Assembly: GCF_016806125.1 (NCBI RefSeq)
Contig: NZ_CP047166.1
Span: 2,542,001-2,606,000 of the forward strand
Length of the DNA stretch: 64,000 nt
Direction: 5' to 3'
Source of the DNA: Ponticoccus alexandrii
GTDB lineage: Bacteria; Pseudomonadota; Alphaproteobacteria; Rhodobacterales; Rhodobacteraceae
Below are positions 28,533 through 38,056 of the stretch, piece after piece (within the stretch, counting starts at the first letter, position 1; the number at the start of each line of letters is the position of its first letter). A program made the position numbers and the translations under genes. Under the pieces are notes generated by a model, which worked only from the letters and a program-made list of their open reading frames with translations, was not told the origin of the DNA and ran no database searches.

Positions 28533-29915
28533 TCAGAAGTGGATCGCCCGGCCCCATGCGTCCAGAACGCTTTCGTGCATCATCTCCGACAGGGTCGGGT
28601 GCGGAAAGACCGTCAGCATCAGGTCCTCTTCCGTGGTCTCCAGCTGCCGCCCGATCACGTAGCCCTGAATCAGCTCCGTCACCTCGGCGCCGACCATATG
28701 GGCGCCCAGAAGCGCGCCGGTCGTCGCGTCGAAGATCGTCTTGACCATGCCCTCCGCCTCTCCCAGCGCGATCGCCTTGCCGTTGCCAATGAAGGGGAAG
28801 CGCCCGATACGGATCTCGTGCCCCGCCGCCTTCGCCTTGGCCTCGGTCAGCCCGACCGAGGCGACCTGCGGCTGGCAATAGGTACATCCGGCGATGCTGT
28901 CCGGCGCGACCGGGTGCGGATCGCCCCCGGCGATCAGCTCCGCCACCATCACCCCCTCGTGGCTGGCCTTATGCGCCAGCCAGGGAGCCCCGGCCAGATC
29001 GCCGATGGCATAAAGCCCGTCGATCCCGGTGCGGCAGTGGCGGTCGGTCACGACATGGGTCTTCTCGACCCGCACGCCCAGATCCTCGAGCCCCAATCCT
29101 TCGACATTCCCGACAATTCCGACCGCCGATATCACTGCATCGACCTCGATTCTTGACTTATCCCCAGATTTATCCACAGAGGCGACGACCCGATCCGCCT
29201 GCCGGTCCAGCGCCGTGACCGTTGCCCCCTCCAGCACCGTCATGCCCTGCTTCACGAACTGCTTTTTCGCGAAGGCGGCGATCTCGGCATCCTCGGCGGG
29301 CAGGATGCGGTCCATCACCTCGACCACCGTCACCTCGGCGCCGAGCGCATTGTAGAAGCTGGCGAACTCGATCCCGATAGCGCCCGAACCAATGACCAGC
29401 AGGCGTTTGGGCATATGCGGCGGCTGCAGCGCGTGGCGGTAGCTCCAGACCCGCTTGCCGTCGGCCTCCAACCCCGGCAGGTCCCGGGCGCGGGCCCCGG
29501 TGGCCAGCACCACCGCACCGGCCTCCAGCACGCGGTCACCGACCACCACGCGGCGCGGACCATCCAGCCGCGCCTCGCCCATGACCACCGTCACCCCGTT
29601 CTTCTTCAGCAGATGCCCGACACCCTGGTTCAGCTGCTTCGCGATCCCGCGCGAGCGTGCCACCACCTTGTCCAGATCGAAGCCCAGCCCCTCGGCCGTC
29701 AGGCCGAATTCCCCGGCCCTTTGCATCAGGTGAAAGACCTCGGCAGAGCGCAGAAGCGCCTTGGTCGGGATGCAGCCCCAGTTCAGGCAGATGCCGCCGA
29801 GGTGCTCCCGTTCCACCACGCAGACCTTCAGGCCCAGCTGCGCGCCGCGGATGGCGGCGACGTAGCCCCCGGGGCCTGCGCCCACCACCACCATGTCGAA
29901 TGTCTGCGAAGCCAT
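28533..29915 (-). CDS. lpdA: Dihydrolipoyl dehydrogenase (E3)
   Basis: 460 residues from ATG 29915 (GGGAGG upstream). FAD motif V-V-V-G-A-G-P-G-G-Y, redox disulfide G-G-I-C-L-N-W-G-C-I-P-T-K, NAD-binding V-I-G-S-G-A-I-G-I-E-F, and the C-terminal H-P-T-L-S-E-M with catalytic His-Glu are present. It re-oxidises lipoamide of 2-oxoacid dehydrogenase complexes or the glycine cleavage system. No E1/E2 genes are nearby, so its partner complex cannot be told. Convergent with the small gene at 28169. Confidence 0.96.
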   Translation of the reverse strand: MASQTFDMVVVGAGPGGYVAAIRGAQLGLKVCVVEREHLGGICLNWGCIPTKALLRSAEVFHLMQRAGEFGLTAEGLGFDLDKVVARSRGIAKQLNQGVGHLLKKNGVTVVMGEARLDGPRRVVVGDRVLEAGAVVLATGARARDLPGLEADGKRVWSYRHALQPPHMPKRLLVIGSGAIGIEFASFYNALGAEVTVVEVMDRILPAEDAEIAAFAKKQFVKQGMTVLEGATVTALDRQADRVVASVDKSGDKSRIEVDAVISAVGIVGNVEGLGLEDLGVRVEKTHVVTDRHCRTGIDGLYAIGDLAGAPWLAHKASHEGVMVAELIAGGDPHPVAPDSIAGCTYCQPQVASVGLTEAKAKAAGHEIRIGRFPFIGNGKAIALGEAEGMVKTIFDATTGALLGAHMVGAEVTELIQGYVIGRQLETTEEDLMLTVFPHPTLSEMMHESVLDAWGRAIHF

Positions 29916-29982
29916 GCCTGCCCTCCCTGCCGCCATCCGCCCAAGGCTACGGGACGGAGGGCGCGGGAGCAAAGCGAAAGCG

Positions 29983-30561
29983 TCAGGCGGCCTCGACCGC
30001 CTGCACCTCGCGCAGAAGCGCGCCGTACCCGCCGTTCTCGGTGAAGGCCTCCTCTGCCGCTGTTGTGCGCCGGTCCAGCGCCGCGTTGCGGTAGGGGAAG
30101 CGCCCAAACTGGCGGATCACCTCGCGGTGCACGCGCGCGTGCAGCAGGTTGTCGCCATCGTCCAGACGTTCCTTCATCAGGCGCACGCAGCGGTCCTGAT
30201 CGCATAGGTTTTCCGAATGCATCAGCGGCAGGTAAAAGAACTGCCGCGCGGGCGCGTCGATCTTCATGTCCCAGCCCCGGTGGATCGCCTGCTTGGCCGC
30301 CGCCAGCGCGACCCGGTCCGAGGCAAAGGCCCTGGCCTCGCCGCGAAACATGTTGCGGGGGAACTGATCGGCCAACACGATATAGGCCAGAACGCCGCTG
30401 GGATGCGTCAGCCACAGGCCATAACGCCCGCCCATCAGCCCCTCCCACGCGGCGCCGAAGCGCTCGGTGATCTCGGCGTCCAGCGCGTCGTCCTGCGCGT
30501 ACCACCCCTTCGCTCCGACCTCGTCCAGCCAGAATCCCAGAACCTCTTCGGGCTTTGTCAT
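29983..30561 (-). CDS. DUF924-family protein
   Basis: 192 residues. It opens P-E-E-V-L-G-F-W-L-D-E-V and carries V-L-A-Y-I-V-L-A-D-Q-F-P-R-N-M-F-R-G and F-F-Y-L-P-L-M-H-S-E-N-L, then R-F-P-Y-R-N, the defining motifs of the DUF924 helical family (TPR-like). Biochemical function is not established. It is upstream of lpdA on the same strand with a 67-base gap and may share its transcript. Confidence 0.9.
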   Translation of the reverse strand: MTKPEEVLGFWLDEVGAKGWYAQDDALDAEITERFGAAWEGLMGGRYGLWLTHPSGVLAYIVLADQFPRNMFRGEARAFASDRVALAAAKQAIHRGWDMKIDAPARQFFYLPLMHSENLCDQDRCVRLMKERLDDGDNLLHARVHREVIRQFGRFPYRNAALDRRTTAAEEAFTENGGYGALLREVQAVEAA

Positions 30562-30666
30562 CGTCCTCTCCAGTCACACATAACCCGCTCCACGAGTCCA
30601 AGCATTATGCGAGCGAAGGCCCTGACCCCAATCACGAATTCTGTCAATGTCTGACAGATCGGGGGA

Positions 30667-31926
30667 TCACTCCTCTTCTTCCTCTTCTTCACCGGACCTG
30701 TCGATATAATAGTCCTGCGCGATTTCGACCGCGATGGGCGAGGCAGAGGGCATGACCTTGGCATAGGCGGACTGCTCCTCGACAGAGGTCGCGGGCCGCT
30801 GCGTCATCCGGTACAGCGCGTAAAGCGAGACCGCCGACATCAGAACGGTGATCAGCACGAAGAAGCCCGAAGGGCCGATCTGTTGCATGCCCCAGCCGAT
30901 GATCAGCGGGCCGGCCACGGCCCCCACGCCGTTCACGAACAGCAGACCGGCCGAGGCCCCGGCCATGTCCTCCGGTTCGAGGAAGTCGTTGGTATAGGCG
31001 ATCAGCAGCGAATACAGCGGGTTGGAGCAGCCGCCGATCACGAAGGCGCAGGTCACGAGGATGGTGAAGGCCCCGCCCGCGAAGATCGCCACCGCCGCAG
31101 CGGCGGCGCCGAGCGCGGCGACCATCATGATCAGGCGCCGCCGGTCGAAGCGGTCGGACAGCCAGCCCAGCGGGTATTGCATCAAGAGCGCACCGACGTA
31201 AAAGGCGGCGACGAAGATCGAGATCTGCCCCAGCGTCAGCCCGGCCTGCGTGCCGTAGACCGCCGCCATGCCGAACTGGGCGGCAAAGACCCCGCCCATC
31301 AGGAACATGCCCACCATGCCCAGCGGCGAGACGGCGTAAAGCTCTTGCAGCGTCTTCGGCTTGGTGGATTCGAAGGCCGGAGTGGGCTGGATGGTCAGCA
31401 GGATCGGCGCGAAAGAGATCGAAACCAGCACCGAGGGGATGACGAACAGCAGAAAGCCCGTGGCATCCGGGATCAGCAGCACCCCCTGCGCGGCGATGAT
31501 GCCCGCCATCTGCACGATCATGTAGGCCGACAGCGTCTGGCCCCGGGTTTCGTTCGAGGTGGCGTTGTTCAGCCAGCTTTCGGCGGTGATGTAGACCCCG
31601 CAGAAGCAGAACCCCAGGACCACCCGGCCCAGCGTCCATGCGATCGGGTCGCGGAAGGCCGGAAACAGGATCAGCGCCGCCGAGATGAAGGACCCCAGCG
31701 CCGCGAAGACCCGGACGTGCCCGACGCGGCGGATCATGTTCGGTACGGTCCGCGAGGCGATCAGGAAGCCTGCGAAGTAACCCGCCATGACAATCGACAT
31801 GGTCGCCGCGGAAAAGCCCTCTGCCGAGCCGCGCACACCCAGAAGCGAGCCCTGAAGGCCGTTGCCCACCATCAGAAGCAACATGCCCAGCAGCAGCGGC
31901 CAGGCGGTGGTGATGACGTGGTACAT
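30667..31926 (-). CDS. MFS transporter with acidic C-terminal tail
   Basis: 419 residues and 12 predicted helices. Motif A-like G-W-L-S-D-R-F-D-R-R-R-L lies in the middle loop, and the first half has G-V-Y-I-T-A-E-S-W-L-N, typical of the YcaD/COG0477 branch of the MFS. Substrate unknown. The protein ends in a run of seven glutamates after S-G, preceded by A-Q-D-Y-Y-I-D-R, an unusual cytoplasmic acidic tail. It is 111 bases downstream of queA on the same strand. Confidence 0.87.
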   Translation of the reverse strand: MYHVITTAWPLLLGMLLLMVGNGLQGSLLGVRGSAEGFSAATMSIVMAGYFAGFLIASRTVPNMIRRVGHVRVFAALGSFISAALILFPAFRDPIAWTLGRVVLGFCFCGVYITAESWLNNATSNETRGQTLSAYMIVQMAGIIAAQGVLLIPDATGFLLFVIPSVLVSISFAPILLTIQPTPAFESTKPKTLQELYAVSPLGMVGMFLMGGVFAAQFGMAAVYGTQAGLTLGQISIFVAAFYVGALLMQYPLGWLSDRFDRRRLIMMVAALGAAAAAVAIFAGGAFTILVTCAFVIGGCSNPLYSLLIAYTNDFLEPEDMAGASAGLLFVNGVGAVAGPLIIGWGMQQIGPSGFFVLITVLMSAVSLYALYRMTQRPATSVEEQSAYAKVMPSASPIAVEIAQDYYIDRSGEEEEEEE

Positions 31927-31980
31927 GAGACCTCCGGTGTCTTGAACCCCGGGCCTGTCATGATCCGGGCGGCGTGTTCT

Positions 31981-32024
31981 GGTCGCTTAGCGACCCCTGC
32001 CACGATTCGGCGTCGCTCTGCGAC
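31981..32024. repeat. Paired hairpins between queA and MFS gene
   Basis: GGTCGC-TTA-GCGACC (31981-31995) and GTCGC-TCT-GCGAC (32012-32024) share the same stem sequence. They begin 14 bases after the queA stop in transcript direction. They may act as a processing or attenuating element; no T-run follows. Confidence 0.55.
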
Positions 32025-32037
32025 CTGCTTTCGGGAA

Positions 32038-33096
32038 TCAGGCGCGTTCCTGCGGGATCAGCAGCGAGGCATCGCCGTAGGAAAAGAATCGGTAGCCCTC
32101 GGTGACGGCATAATCGTAGACCCGGCGCATCCGCTCCTGCCCCATGAGGGCGGAAACCAGCATGAGCAGCGTCGATTTCGGCAGGTGGAAATTGGTCATC
32201 AGCGCGTCGGTCACATGGAAGGTGAACCCCGGGTAGATGAAGATATCCGTCACACCTGCATAGGGCGCGATCCGGCCTGACCGAGCGGCAGTCTCGATCA
32301 GGCGCAGCGCCGTGGTTCCGACGGGAATGATCCGCCCGCCCGCCGCGCGGGTCGCGGCGATCTCGGCGGCGGCCTCTTCGGTGACCTCGCCCCATTCGCC
32401 GTGCATCCGGTGCGTCGTCACGTCCTCGACCTTGACCGGCAGGAAGGTGCCCGCGCCCACGTGCAGCGTGACATGGGTGAAGTCCACGCCATGCGCGCGC
32501 AGCCGTTCCAGCAGCGGCGCATCGAAATGCAGCGAGGCGGTGGGCGCGGCGACCGCGCCGCGATGGCGCGCCCAGACGGTCTGGTAATCCTCGTGGTCCT
32601 GCGCGTCGGCGGCCCGTTTCGCGGCAATGTAGGGCGGCAGCGGCATCGCGCCCGCCGCGTTCAGCGCCGCGTCGAAATCCTCGCCTGTCAGGTTGAATCG
32701 CAGCACCGCCTGCCCTTCGTTCCGCGCCTCAAGGGTGGCCGACAAATCGCTGGAAAAAATGATGTCTTCGCCATCGCGCACCTTCTTCAGCGGCTTCACC
32801 AGCGCCGTCCACGCGCCACCCGCCTGCGGCTCCAGCAGGGTCACGTCGATGCGGGCCTCGGTCTCTCCGGCTTCGCCAGAGCGTTTGCGTATCCCGTGAA
32901 GACGCGCGGGCAAGACCTTGGTATCGTTCAGGATCAGCCGGTCACCGGGGCGCAGCCAGCGGGTCAGGTCCATGACCACCGCATCGGTGAGGGCATCGCC
33001 CTCGGCGACCAGCAGCCGCGCCGAGGACCGGGGCCGCGCGGGCCGCGTGGCGATCAGGTGCTCGGGCAGGTCGAAGTCGAAATCGCTGAGTTTCAT
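32038..33096 (-). CDS. queA: tRNA epoxyqueuosine precursor enzyme QueA
   Basis: 352 residues from ATG 33096 (GGAG 6 bases upstream); an upstream ATG at 33117 overlaps the stop of the preceding gene and is an alternative start. It opens [17 protein letters not shown], with V-G-A-G-T-F-L-P-V and the C-terminal [23 protein letters not shown]. It transfers and isomerises the ribosyl group of SAM onto the preQ1 base at tRNA position 34. The large AsmA-like gene precedes it. Confidence 0.97.
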   Translation of the reverse strand: MKLSDFDFDLPEHLIATRPARPRSSARLLVAEGDALTDAVVMDLTRWLRPGDRLILNDTKVLPARLHGIRKRSGEAGETEARIDVTLLEPQAGGAWTALVKPLKKVRDGEDIIFSSDLSATLEARNEGQAVLRFNLTGEDFDAALNAAGAMPLPPYIAAKRAADAQDHEDYQTVWARHRGAVAAPTASLHFDAPLLERLRAHGVDFTHVTLHVGAGTFLPVKVEDVTTHRMHGEWGEVTEEAAAEIAATRAAGGRIIPVGTTALRLIETAARSGRIAPYAGVTDIFIYPGFTFHVTDALMTNFHLPKSTLLMLVSALMGQERMRRVYDYAVTEGYRFFSYGDASLLIPQERA

Positions 33097-33113
33097 GGCG
33101 GGCTCCGCAGGTC

Positions 33114-36100
33114 TCATTGCGACAGCTCCGGCGGCGGGCGTCGGAAGATGTCGCGGAACATCCCGGGCGTGAACACCGAAAGCGGGTTGACCGCAACCCT
33201 TGGCGAGTCCACCGCGCCGCGCAGGTTGAAGTTGAAGCCGATCAGCCCCTCGCCCTTGCGCGAGAAGATCCGCCCGATGCCATTGACGATATAGATCGGC
33301 GACAGCACCCCCTGCATGTCCATTTGCCGCGCGGCGAGGTCGTAATAGCCGTCCAGCGAGATGCCCATGGAGGGGCCCACCGCGCTGGAACGCGACACCA
33401 CCACTCGCGACGGCGACAGGCGGAACCGCGCCTCGACCTCGGAAAAGAAGATGCCGGGGCCGTTCAGCTGGTCGATCAGACCGACAACGCTGATGCCATC
33501 CAGCAGCGAGGCGACGATGGGGGCCTTCTGCAGGCGCGCGCCCTCGATCCGCAGCAGCCCGTCGAAGCTGCCCGCCTGCCCGCGCAGCGGCGCGAGATCC
33601 AGACTGAAGGTGCCGTCCTGCACCGTCTTCAGGAAACCCGCGTAGCGCAGCACGTCGCCCGCGTCCTCACCCCGGATGCGAAAGGCGGCGCCACCGTTCT
33701 GGGGCACCGCCTCGCCCTTGATCGGCGCGCGGCCCGCAAGCGCGCCCTCGAAACGGCCTTCCAGCCCGCGTGCGGTGGTGAAGGTGCCACGGAAGTCGCG
33801 CAGCTCGATGCTGTCCGTCACCTGCAAGCGGTCCAGCGCCAGAGACAGCGGCGCACCGCCGCCAGCGCCCGCACCACCGCCCGTGCCGAAGGGCGCGCGG
33901 CGCAGGTCGATGCTGCCAGAGGTCAGCTCGACCGCCGGGGCCTGCCCGGCACCGCGCCCGCGCAGGCGCCCGGCCACATCCATCCAGCCGCCGACGCTGA
34001 GGCGGCTGAGGTCCAGCCGGTCCAGCGCGCCGCCGGGGGCCAGATGCAGACGGCCCTCGGCCTCCAGCCCGCCACCCGAGAGCGCGAGACGGTCCACCGT
34101 CACGGGCTGCGTCAGCGCCCCCGAGACACGCAGTTGCCCGGTGCTGCCCCGGCCCAGCGACCAGCCGATCTGCGGAATGCCAAGGGCCAGCCCCGCAAGG
34201 TCGCTTTCCAGCGCAAAGCGCGGCGCGGCGCCCTTCGGCAGGTCGACCGTCAGCGCGCCCCGGCCATTGCCCGAGACCATGCCCCGGGGCAAGGTGACGC
34301 CCAGCGTCGCGAGGTTGGCCGCGCTCAGCGCGACGTCGGCCGTCACCTGCCCGTCGCCGCCGCCGGTCAGCGGCTGTTCCCACGTGCCGGTGGCCGCAAC
34401 CCCGTCCAGCGTGACATCGCCGCCGATGCGCAGGCTGTCGCCGTCGGTGCGCATCTCCAGCCGTTCGGCGGCCAGCACCCTGCCCTCTACCAGCCGGTCG
34501 CTTTTCACGTCGCGCAGCGTCCCGGCAAGATCCAGCGTCACGTCCGGCAGTGTCAGCCCACGGATCAGCGGCAGCGCGATGCGGCCCGTGACCTCGGCCT
34601 GCCCGGTGGCCAGAGAGGCGTCCCGCCCGGTCTTTTCCAGAATGCGCCAGGCCTCGTTATCGAGGTAGGACAGGGCAGCGGTGGCGCTGCCCTTCGCATT
34701 CAGGCGGATCTCTCCGACCTGCGGCTGGGCCTTCAGGTCGGCGATGACAAAGGCGCTGCCCGCGACGTCGAGCGCGCCGCCCTGCTCAGGCTCGATCAGG
34801 CCGCTGTCGACCCGCACGCCCAGCCGTTGGCCCTGAATGGTCAGGCGGCCCGATCCGCCCTGCACCCCGGGCAGGCGCCGGTTGTAGGTCAGTTGCCCCT
34901 CCGAGAAGGAGAGGTCGAGAAAGGTCTCGGGCTCCTCTGCATCAGGCGCAAGGCGCAGGGCGAAGGCAATGTCGTGCAGGATGCCGGATTGAACGTTCTC
35001 GGCCACCCAGCGCCGCGTGTTCGGGCGAAAGTCTTCCGGCCAATACGCCAGTACCTGCGCGGCGGTGGTCCGGCTCACCGTGGTGTCGAGGCTCAGGTCC
35101 CAGCCGTCGGGCCGCGCCTCTGCCCGACCCTTCGCCTGAAGCGGAAAGCGCGGGTCGGTAGAGCGCAGCGCGCCCAGCGTGAAGGTGAAGGGCGCGAGGT
35201 CGACCTTGAAGGCGAGGCTGGCCCCCGAGACCGCGATGGCCCGATCCATCAGCAGGCCGCCCGCCAGTTCCGCGTCGCGCAGGGTGAACTGGCCGGTCAG
35301 CCCCTCGGGCCAGCCGCTGTCCAGTCCGCGCAGGCGCGCCTCTCCGCGGGCGCCGATCCGGCCCAGGCTGGTGTCCACCTCCGCCTCGTCGAAGGTCAGG
35401 ATGCCGCTGTCGGGGTCGAAGGCGAAAACCGTGTGTGCGCCATCGAACTTCAGCGGCCGCGTGGCCCGGTTGGGTTGCAGGACCCCGGCGCCGATTTCCA
35501 GCCGCGCCTGCATCGGGCCAAGGCTGCCGTCCGCTTCGAAGGCCGAGCGCAGCGACCCGGAAATCGGCGCCTCGATATCGCCCAGCCAGGCCAGCGCGGG
35601 GGTCTGCGTGGCGATGTCCTGCGCGGCGAGGTTTTCCAGCGACAGGGCGAAGTCCAGCCGGTTCTCTCCGAAGGGGCTGGAGGCATCCAGCTCCACGGTC
35701 GCCACGCCCGCACCGCCGCCCAGAAGCGCCACATCGCCCGCAAGGTGCAACCTGTCGGCGTCGCGCAGAAGCTGCACCCGCCCGCCGTCCGCCGTCCAGC
35801 CGCGCCGCGCGCGCTGATCCTCGAAGCGCAGGGTCAGCCCGTCCGCCTCGAAGAGGTCGAGCGTCGCAAGGCGCGGGTCCTGAAGCAGCCTGTCGACGCG
35901 GCTGATCATCTGCGCCACATCCGGCGCCTGTGTCCCGGCGGCGAAGGCATCGCCAAGCGCCAGCCCGATGCGCCCCTTAGGGTCGCGCGTCATGGTGAGG
36001 AAAGCGCCGGAAACCTGCACCTCGCGCAGCGCGATGCGCCCGCGCAGCAGCGCCGAGGGCGACAGCCCCGCCTCGATATCCGCAAGCTGCGCGATGCGCT

Positions 36101-36425
36101 CGCCCCGGTCGTTGTCGATCTCGACGTCCCACAGGATGACCCGTGCAAGGCCGCTGCGCTGGATCAGCAGGCTCACCCGGCCAAAGTCGATGTTCAGCCC
36201 CGGCAGGCTGTCGGCCAGCCGCGCCTCGATGCGGTCGCGCACCCATGGCGGCGCATCCACCGGCCTGCCCACCGCCCAGAGCGCCCCCAGCCCGGCCCCG
36301 GCGGTCAGCACGAAAAGCACCAGCAGAACGGCAAAGCCGCCCCGGCGACGACGGCGCCTGCGCCGCGACCGGCGATCCTGCGCCGCCTTCTGCTGCGGCT
36401 GTTCTGGGGTCCGGTCCGCGCTCAA
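33114..36425 (-). CDS. Giant AsmA/YhdP-like (DUF3971) envelope protein
   Basis: 1103 residues. A cytoplasmic Arg-rich start (a run of eight or nine basic residues about position 20-28) precedes one transmembrane helix ([16 protein letters not shown]). A long periplasmic beta-rich domain follows, and the C-terminal AsmA-like region has [23 protein letters not shown] and [11 protein letters not shown]. The family (YhdP, TamB, AsmA) forms a hydrophobic groove thought to carry phospholipids to the outer membrane. It overlaps the alternative queA start by ATGA. Divergent from bcp. Confidence 0.88.
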   Translation of the reverse strand: MSADRTPEQPQQKAAQDRRSRRRRRRRRGGFAVLLVLFVLTAGAGLGALWAVGRPVDAPPWVRDRIEARLADSLPGLNIDFGRVSLLIQRSGLARVILWDVEIDNDRGERIAQLADIEAGLSPSALLRGRIALREVQVSGAFLTMTRDPKGRIGLALGDAFAAGTQAPDVAQMISRVDRLLQDPRLATLDLFEADGLTLRFEDQRARRGWTADGGRVQLLRDADRLHLAGDVALLGGGAGVATVELDASSPFGENRLDFALSLENLAAQDIATQTPALAWLGDIEAPISGSLRSAFEADGSLGPMQARLEIGAGVLQPNRATRPLKFDGAHTVFAFDPDSGILTFDEAEVDTSLGRIGARGEARLRGLDSGWPEGLTGQFTLRDAELAGGLLMDRAIAVSGASLAFKVDLAPFTFTLGALRSTDPRFPLQAKGRAEARPDGWDLSLDTTVSRTTAAQVLAYWPEDFRPNTRRWVAENVQSGILHDIAFALRLAPDAEEPETFLDLSFSEGQLTYNRRLPGVQGGSGRLTIQGQRLGVRVDSGLIEPEQGGALDVAGSAFVIADLKAQPQVGEIRLNAKGSATAALSYLDNEAWRILEKTGRDASLATGQAEVTGRIALPLIRGLTLPDVTLDLAGTLRDVKSDRLVEGRVLAAERLEMRTDGDSLRIGGDVTLDGVAATGTWEQPLTGGGDGQVTADVALSAANLATLGVTLPRGMVSGNGRGALTVDLPKGAAPRFALESDLAGLALGIPQIGWSLGRGSTGQLRVSGALTQPVTVDRLALSGGGLEAEGRLHLAPGGALDRLDLSRLSVGGWMDVAGRLRGRGAGQAPAVELTSGSIDLRRAPFGTGGGAGAGGGAPLSLALDRLQVTDSIELRDFRGTFTTARGLEGRFEGALAGRAPIKGEAVPQNGGAAFRIRGEDAGDVLRYAGFLKTVQDGTFSLDLAPLRGQAGSFDGLLRIEGARLQKAPIVASLLDGISVVGLIDQLNGPGIFFSEVEARFRLSPSRVVVSRSSAVGPSMGISLDGYYDLAARQMDMQGVLSPIYIVNGIGRIFSRKGEGLIGFNFNLRGAVDSPRVAVNPLSVFTPGMFRDIFRRPPPELSQ

Positions 36426-36518
36426 TGCCTGCCCGCTCTGTTCGATTTGGCCTTGACCCCGGCCCTGTCAGGCCGAGTTTGACCGCGAGTATACCGCAAG
36501 CCACGACAGGAGACAGGC

Positions 36519-36968
36519 ATGACAGACACGGTCCGCGATTTCACGCTGCCCTCGACGGAGGGAGAGGTCACCCTATCGGCCCTGCGCGGGGCCCCGGTGG
36601 TGCTGTTCTTCTATCCGCGCGACGACACCTCGGGCTGCACCAAGGAGAACGAGGCCTTTTCCGCGCTGAAGCCCGCCTTCGAGGCTGCGGGCGCGAAGGT
36701 CTACGGCATCTCGAAGGACAGCCTTGCCAGCCACGAGAAGTTCATGGCCAAGAAGGCCCTGACCGTGCCGCTGCTGTCGGACGAGGGGTCCGACGTGTCC
36801 GAGGCCTTCGGGGTGTGGAAGGAAAAGAAGATGTACGGCAAGACCTTCATGGGCATCGAACGCTCGACCTTCCTGATCGACGCCGAGGGTCGGATCGCGA
36901 AGGAGTGGCGCAGGGTGAAGGTGCCGGGCCATGCCGAAGAGGTGCTTGAGGCGGTGAAGGCGCTGTAA
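36519..36968 (+). CDS. bcp: Thioredoxin-dependent peroxiredoxin, BCP type
   Basis: 149 residues. F-Y-P-R-D-D-T-S-G-C-T-K-E-N holds the peroxidatic Cys and the P-x-x-x-T-x-x-C motif; the resolving cysteine five residues on in E. coli BCP is replaced (E-N-E-A-F), so this is a 1-Cys-type BCP. V-P-L-L-S-D and R-S-T-F-L-I-D-A-E-G complete the fold. It reduces H2O2 and organic peroxides in the cytoplasm. A dispersed repeat separates it from the next gene. Confidence 0.95.
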   Translation: MTDTVRDFTLPSTEGEVTLSALRGAPVVLFFYPRDDTSGCTKENEAFSALKPAFEAAGAKVYGISKDSLASHEKFMAKKALTVPLLSDEGSDVSEAFGVWKEKKMYGKTFMGIERSTFLIDAEGRIAKEWRRVKVPGHAEEVLEAVKAL

Positions 36969-37007
36969 AACCCGGCCTTTCTGCCCTATGCGGGGGTGGG
37001 GGGGCTC

Positions 37008-37057
37008 TGCCCCCGTCCCTTCGGGACTCCCCCGGGATATTTTGGGACAGAAGAAGC
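37008..37057 (+). repeat. Dispersed intergenic repeat, copy 2
   Basis: GGGGGGCTCTGCCCCC-type stem, a second small stem TCCC-TTC-GGGA, then CCCCCGGGATATTTTGGGAC and AGAAGAAG. It is the GGGATATTT/ACAGAAG subtype shared with copies at 56181 and 59164. It ends directly at the AGGAGG ribosome binding site of the DUF455 gene. Confidence 0.8.
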
Positions 37058-37069
37058 AGGAGGGCTGCC

Positions 37070-37900
37070 ATGTCCGGGCAGACATTGAGCGAAATGGCCG
37101 TCGAGGTGCTGACCACGGCGGATGGGCGCGCCAAGACGGCGCTGGCGCGGCGCCATGCGGCGACCTGGTTCGCGGCGCGGGCGGAGGGGCGCGAGATCCC
37201 GCTGGGGCGGGCCACGCCGCCGCTGCGTCCGGCCCGCCCCGCCGAGCCCGCGCTGCTGGATCCGCGCGACGTGCCGCGCCGCAGGCCGGGTTCGCCGCAG
37301 GGGCGGATCGCGCTTCTGCACGCGGTCGCCCATATCGAGTTGAACGCGGTGGACCTGCACTGGGACATCCTTGCGCGCTTTGCCGACATCTCCATGCCGA
37401 TGGGGTTCTACGACGACTGGGTAAAGTGCGGCGACGAGGAGGCCAAGCACTTCAACCTGGTCTGCGACTGCCTCGAAGAGATGGGCAGCCACTACGGCGC
37501 TCTGCCCGCCCATGCCGGCATGTGGCGCGCCGCCGAGGACACGGCGGAGGACTTCATGGGACGCCTTGCCGTCGTGCCCATGGTGCTGGAGGCGCGCGGT
37601 CTGGATGTCACGCCGGGCATGATCGCGGTCTTCGAAAAGGCCGGTGCCGACAGCGCCGTCGCGGCCCTGAAGACGATCTACGCAGAGGAGGTCGGGCATG
37701 TCGCCTATGGGTCAAAATGGTTCCATTTCCTCTGCGGGCGGCACAACCATGACCCGAAAGACATCTTCCACACACTCGCCAGGAAATATTTCCACGGGGC
37801 CTTGAAGCCGCCGTTTAACGAAGAGAAACGGGCCGAGGCCGGGCTGCCGCCGGACTTCTACTGGCCACTGGCGGACGAGATCCCCAAGCGAAGCCGTTGA
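37070..37900 (+). CDS. DUF455 ferritin-like protein
   Basis: 276 residues, ATG 37070 with AGGAGG at ideal distance. The ferritin-like helices carry metal-ligand type motifs: A-V-A-H-I-E-L-N-A-V-D-L, D-E-E-A-K-H-F-N-L and Y-A-E-E-V-G-H-V-A-Y-G, the E-x-x-H pairs of a di-iron site. The family function is not settled; relatives include tRNA-hydroxylase-like di-iron proteins. Upstream repeat and good spacing suggest an own promoter rather than co-transcription with bcp. Confidence 0.9.
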   Translation: MSGQTLSEMAVEVLTTADGRAKTALARRHAATWFAARAEGREIPLGRATPPLRPARPAEPALLDPRDVPRRRPGSPQGRIALLHAVAHIELNAVDLHWDILARFADISMPMGFYDDWVKCGDEEAKHFNLVCDCLEEMGSHYGALPAHAGMWRAAEDTAEDFMGRLAVVPMVLEARGLDVTPGMIAVFEKAGADSAVAALKTIYAEEVGHVAYGSKWFHFLCGRHNHDPKDIFHTLARKYFHGALKPPFNEEKRAEAGLPPDFYWPLADEIPKRSR

Positions 37901-38056
37901 ATAAGCGGTTTTTTGCCGCTTTGGCCACATCCTGCCGGTCGTCTCGAATCGCCGGCCCAAAAATCTTGCGTCGTGACAAATGCGCCGATAAGCCCATCTG
38001 CAAGGCGCCGGATGGGGAACCGAGCGTCTTTGTTGGGACGACTTAGGGGACACCAG

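Noticed and set aside
33117-36482. A very long open frame antisense to the AsmA-like gene
   Set aside because: It mirrors codon structure of the high-GC gene on the other strand, has low-complexity Arg/Gln/Ala composition and no domain. The minus-strand protein has clear family features.
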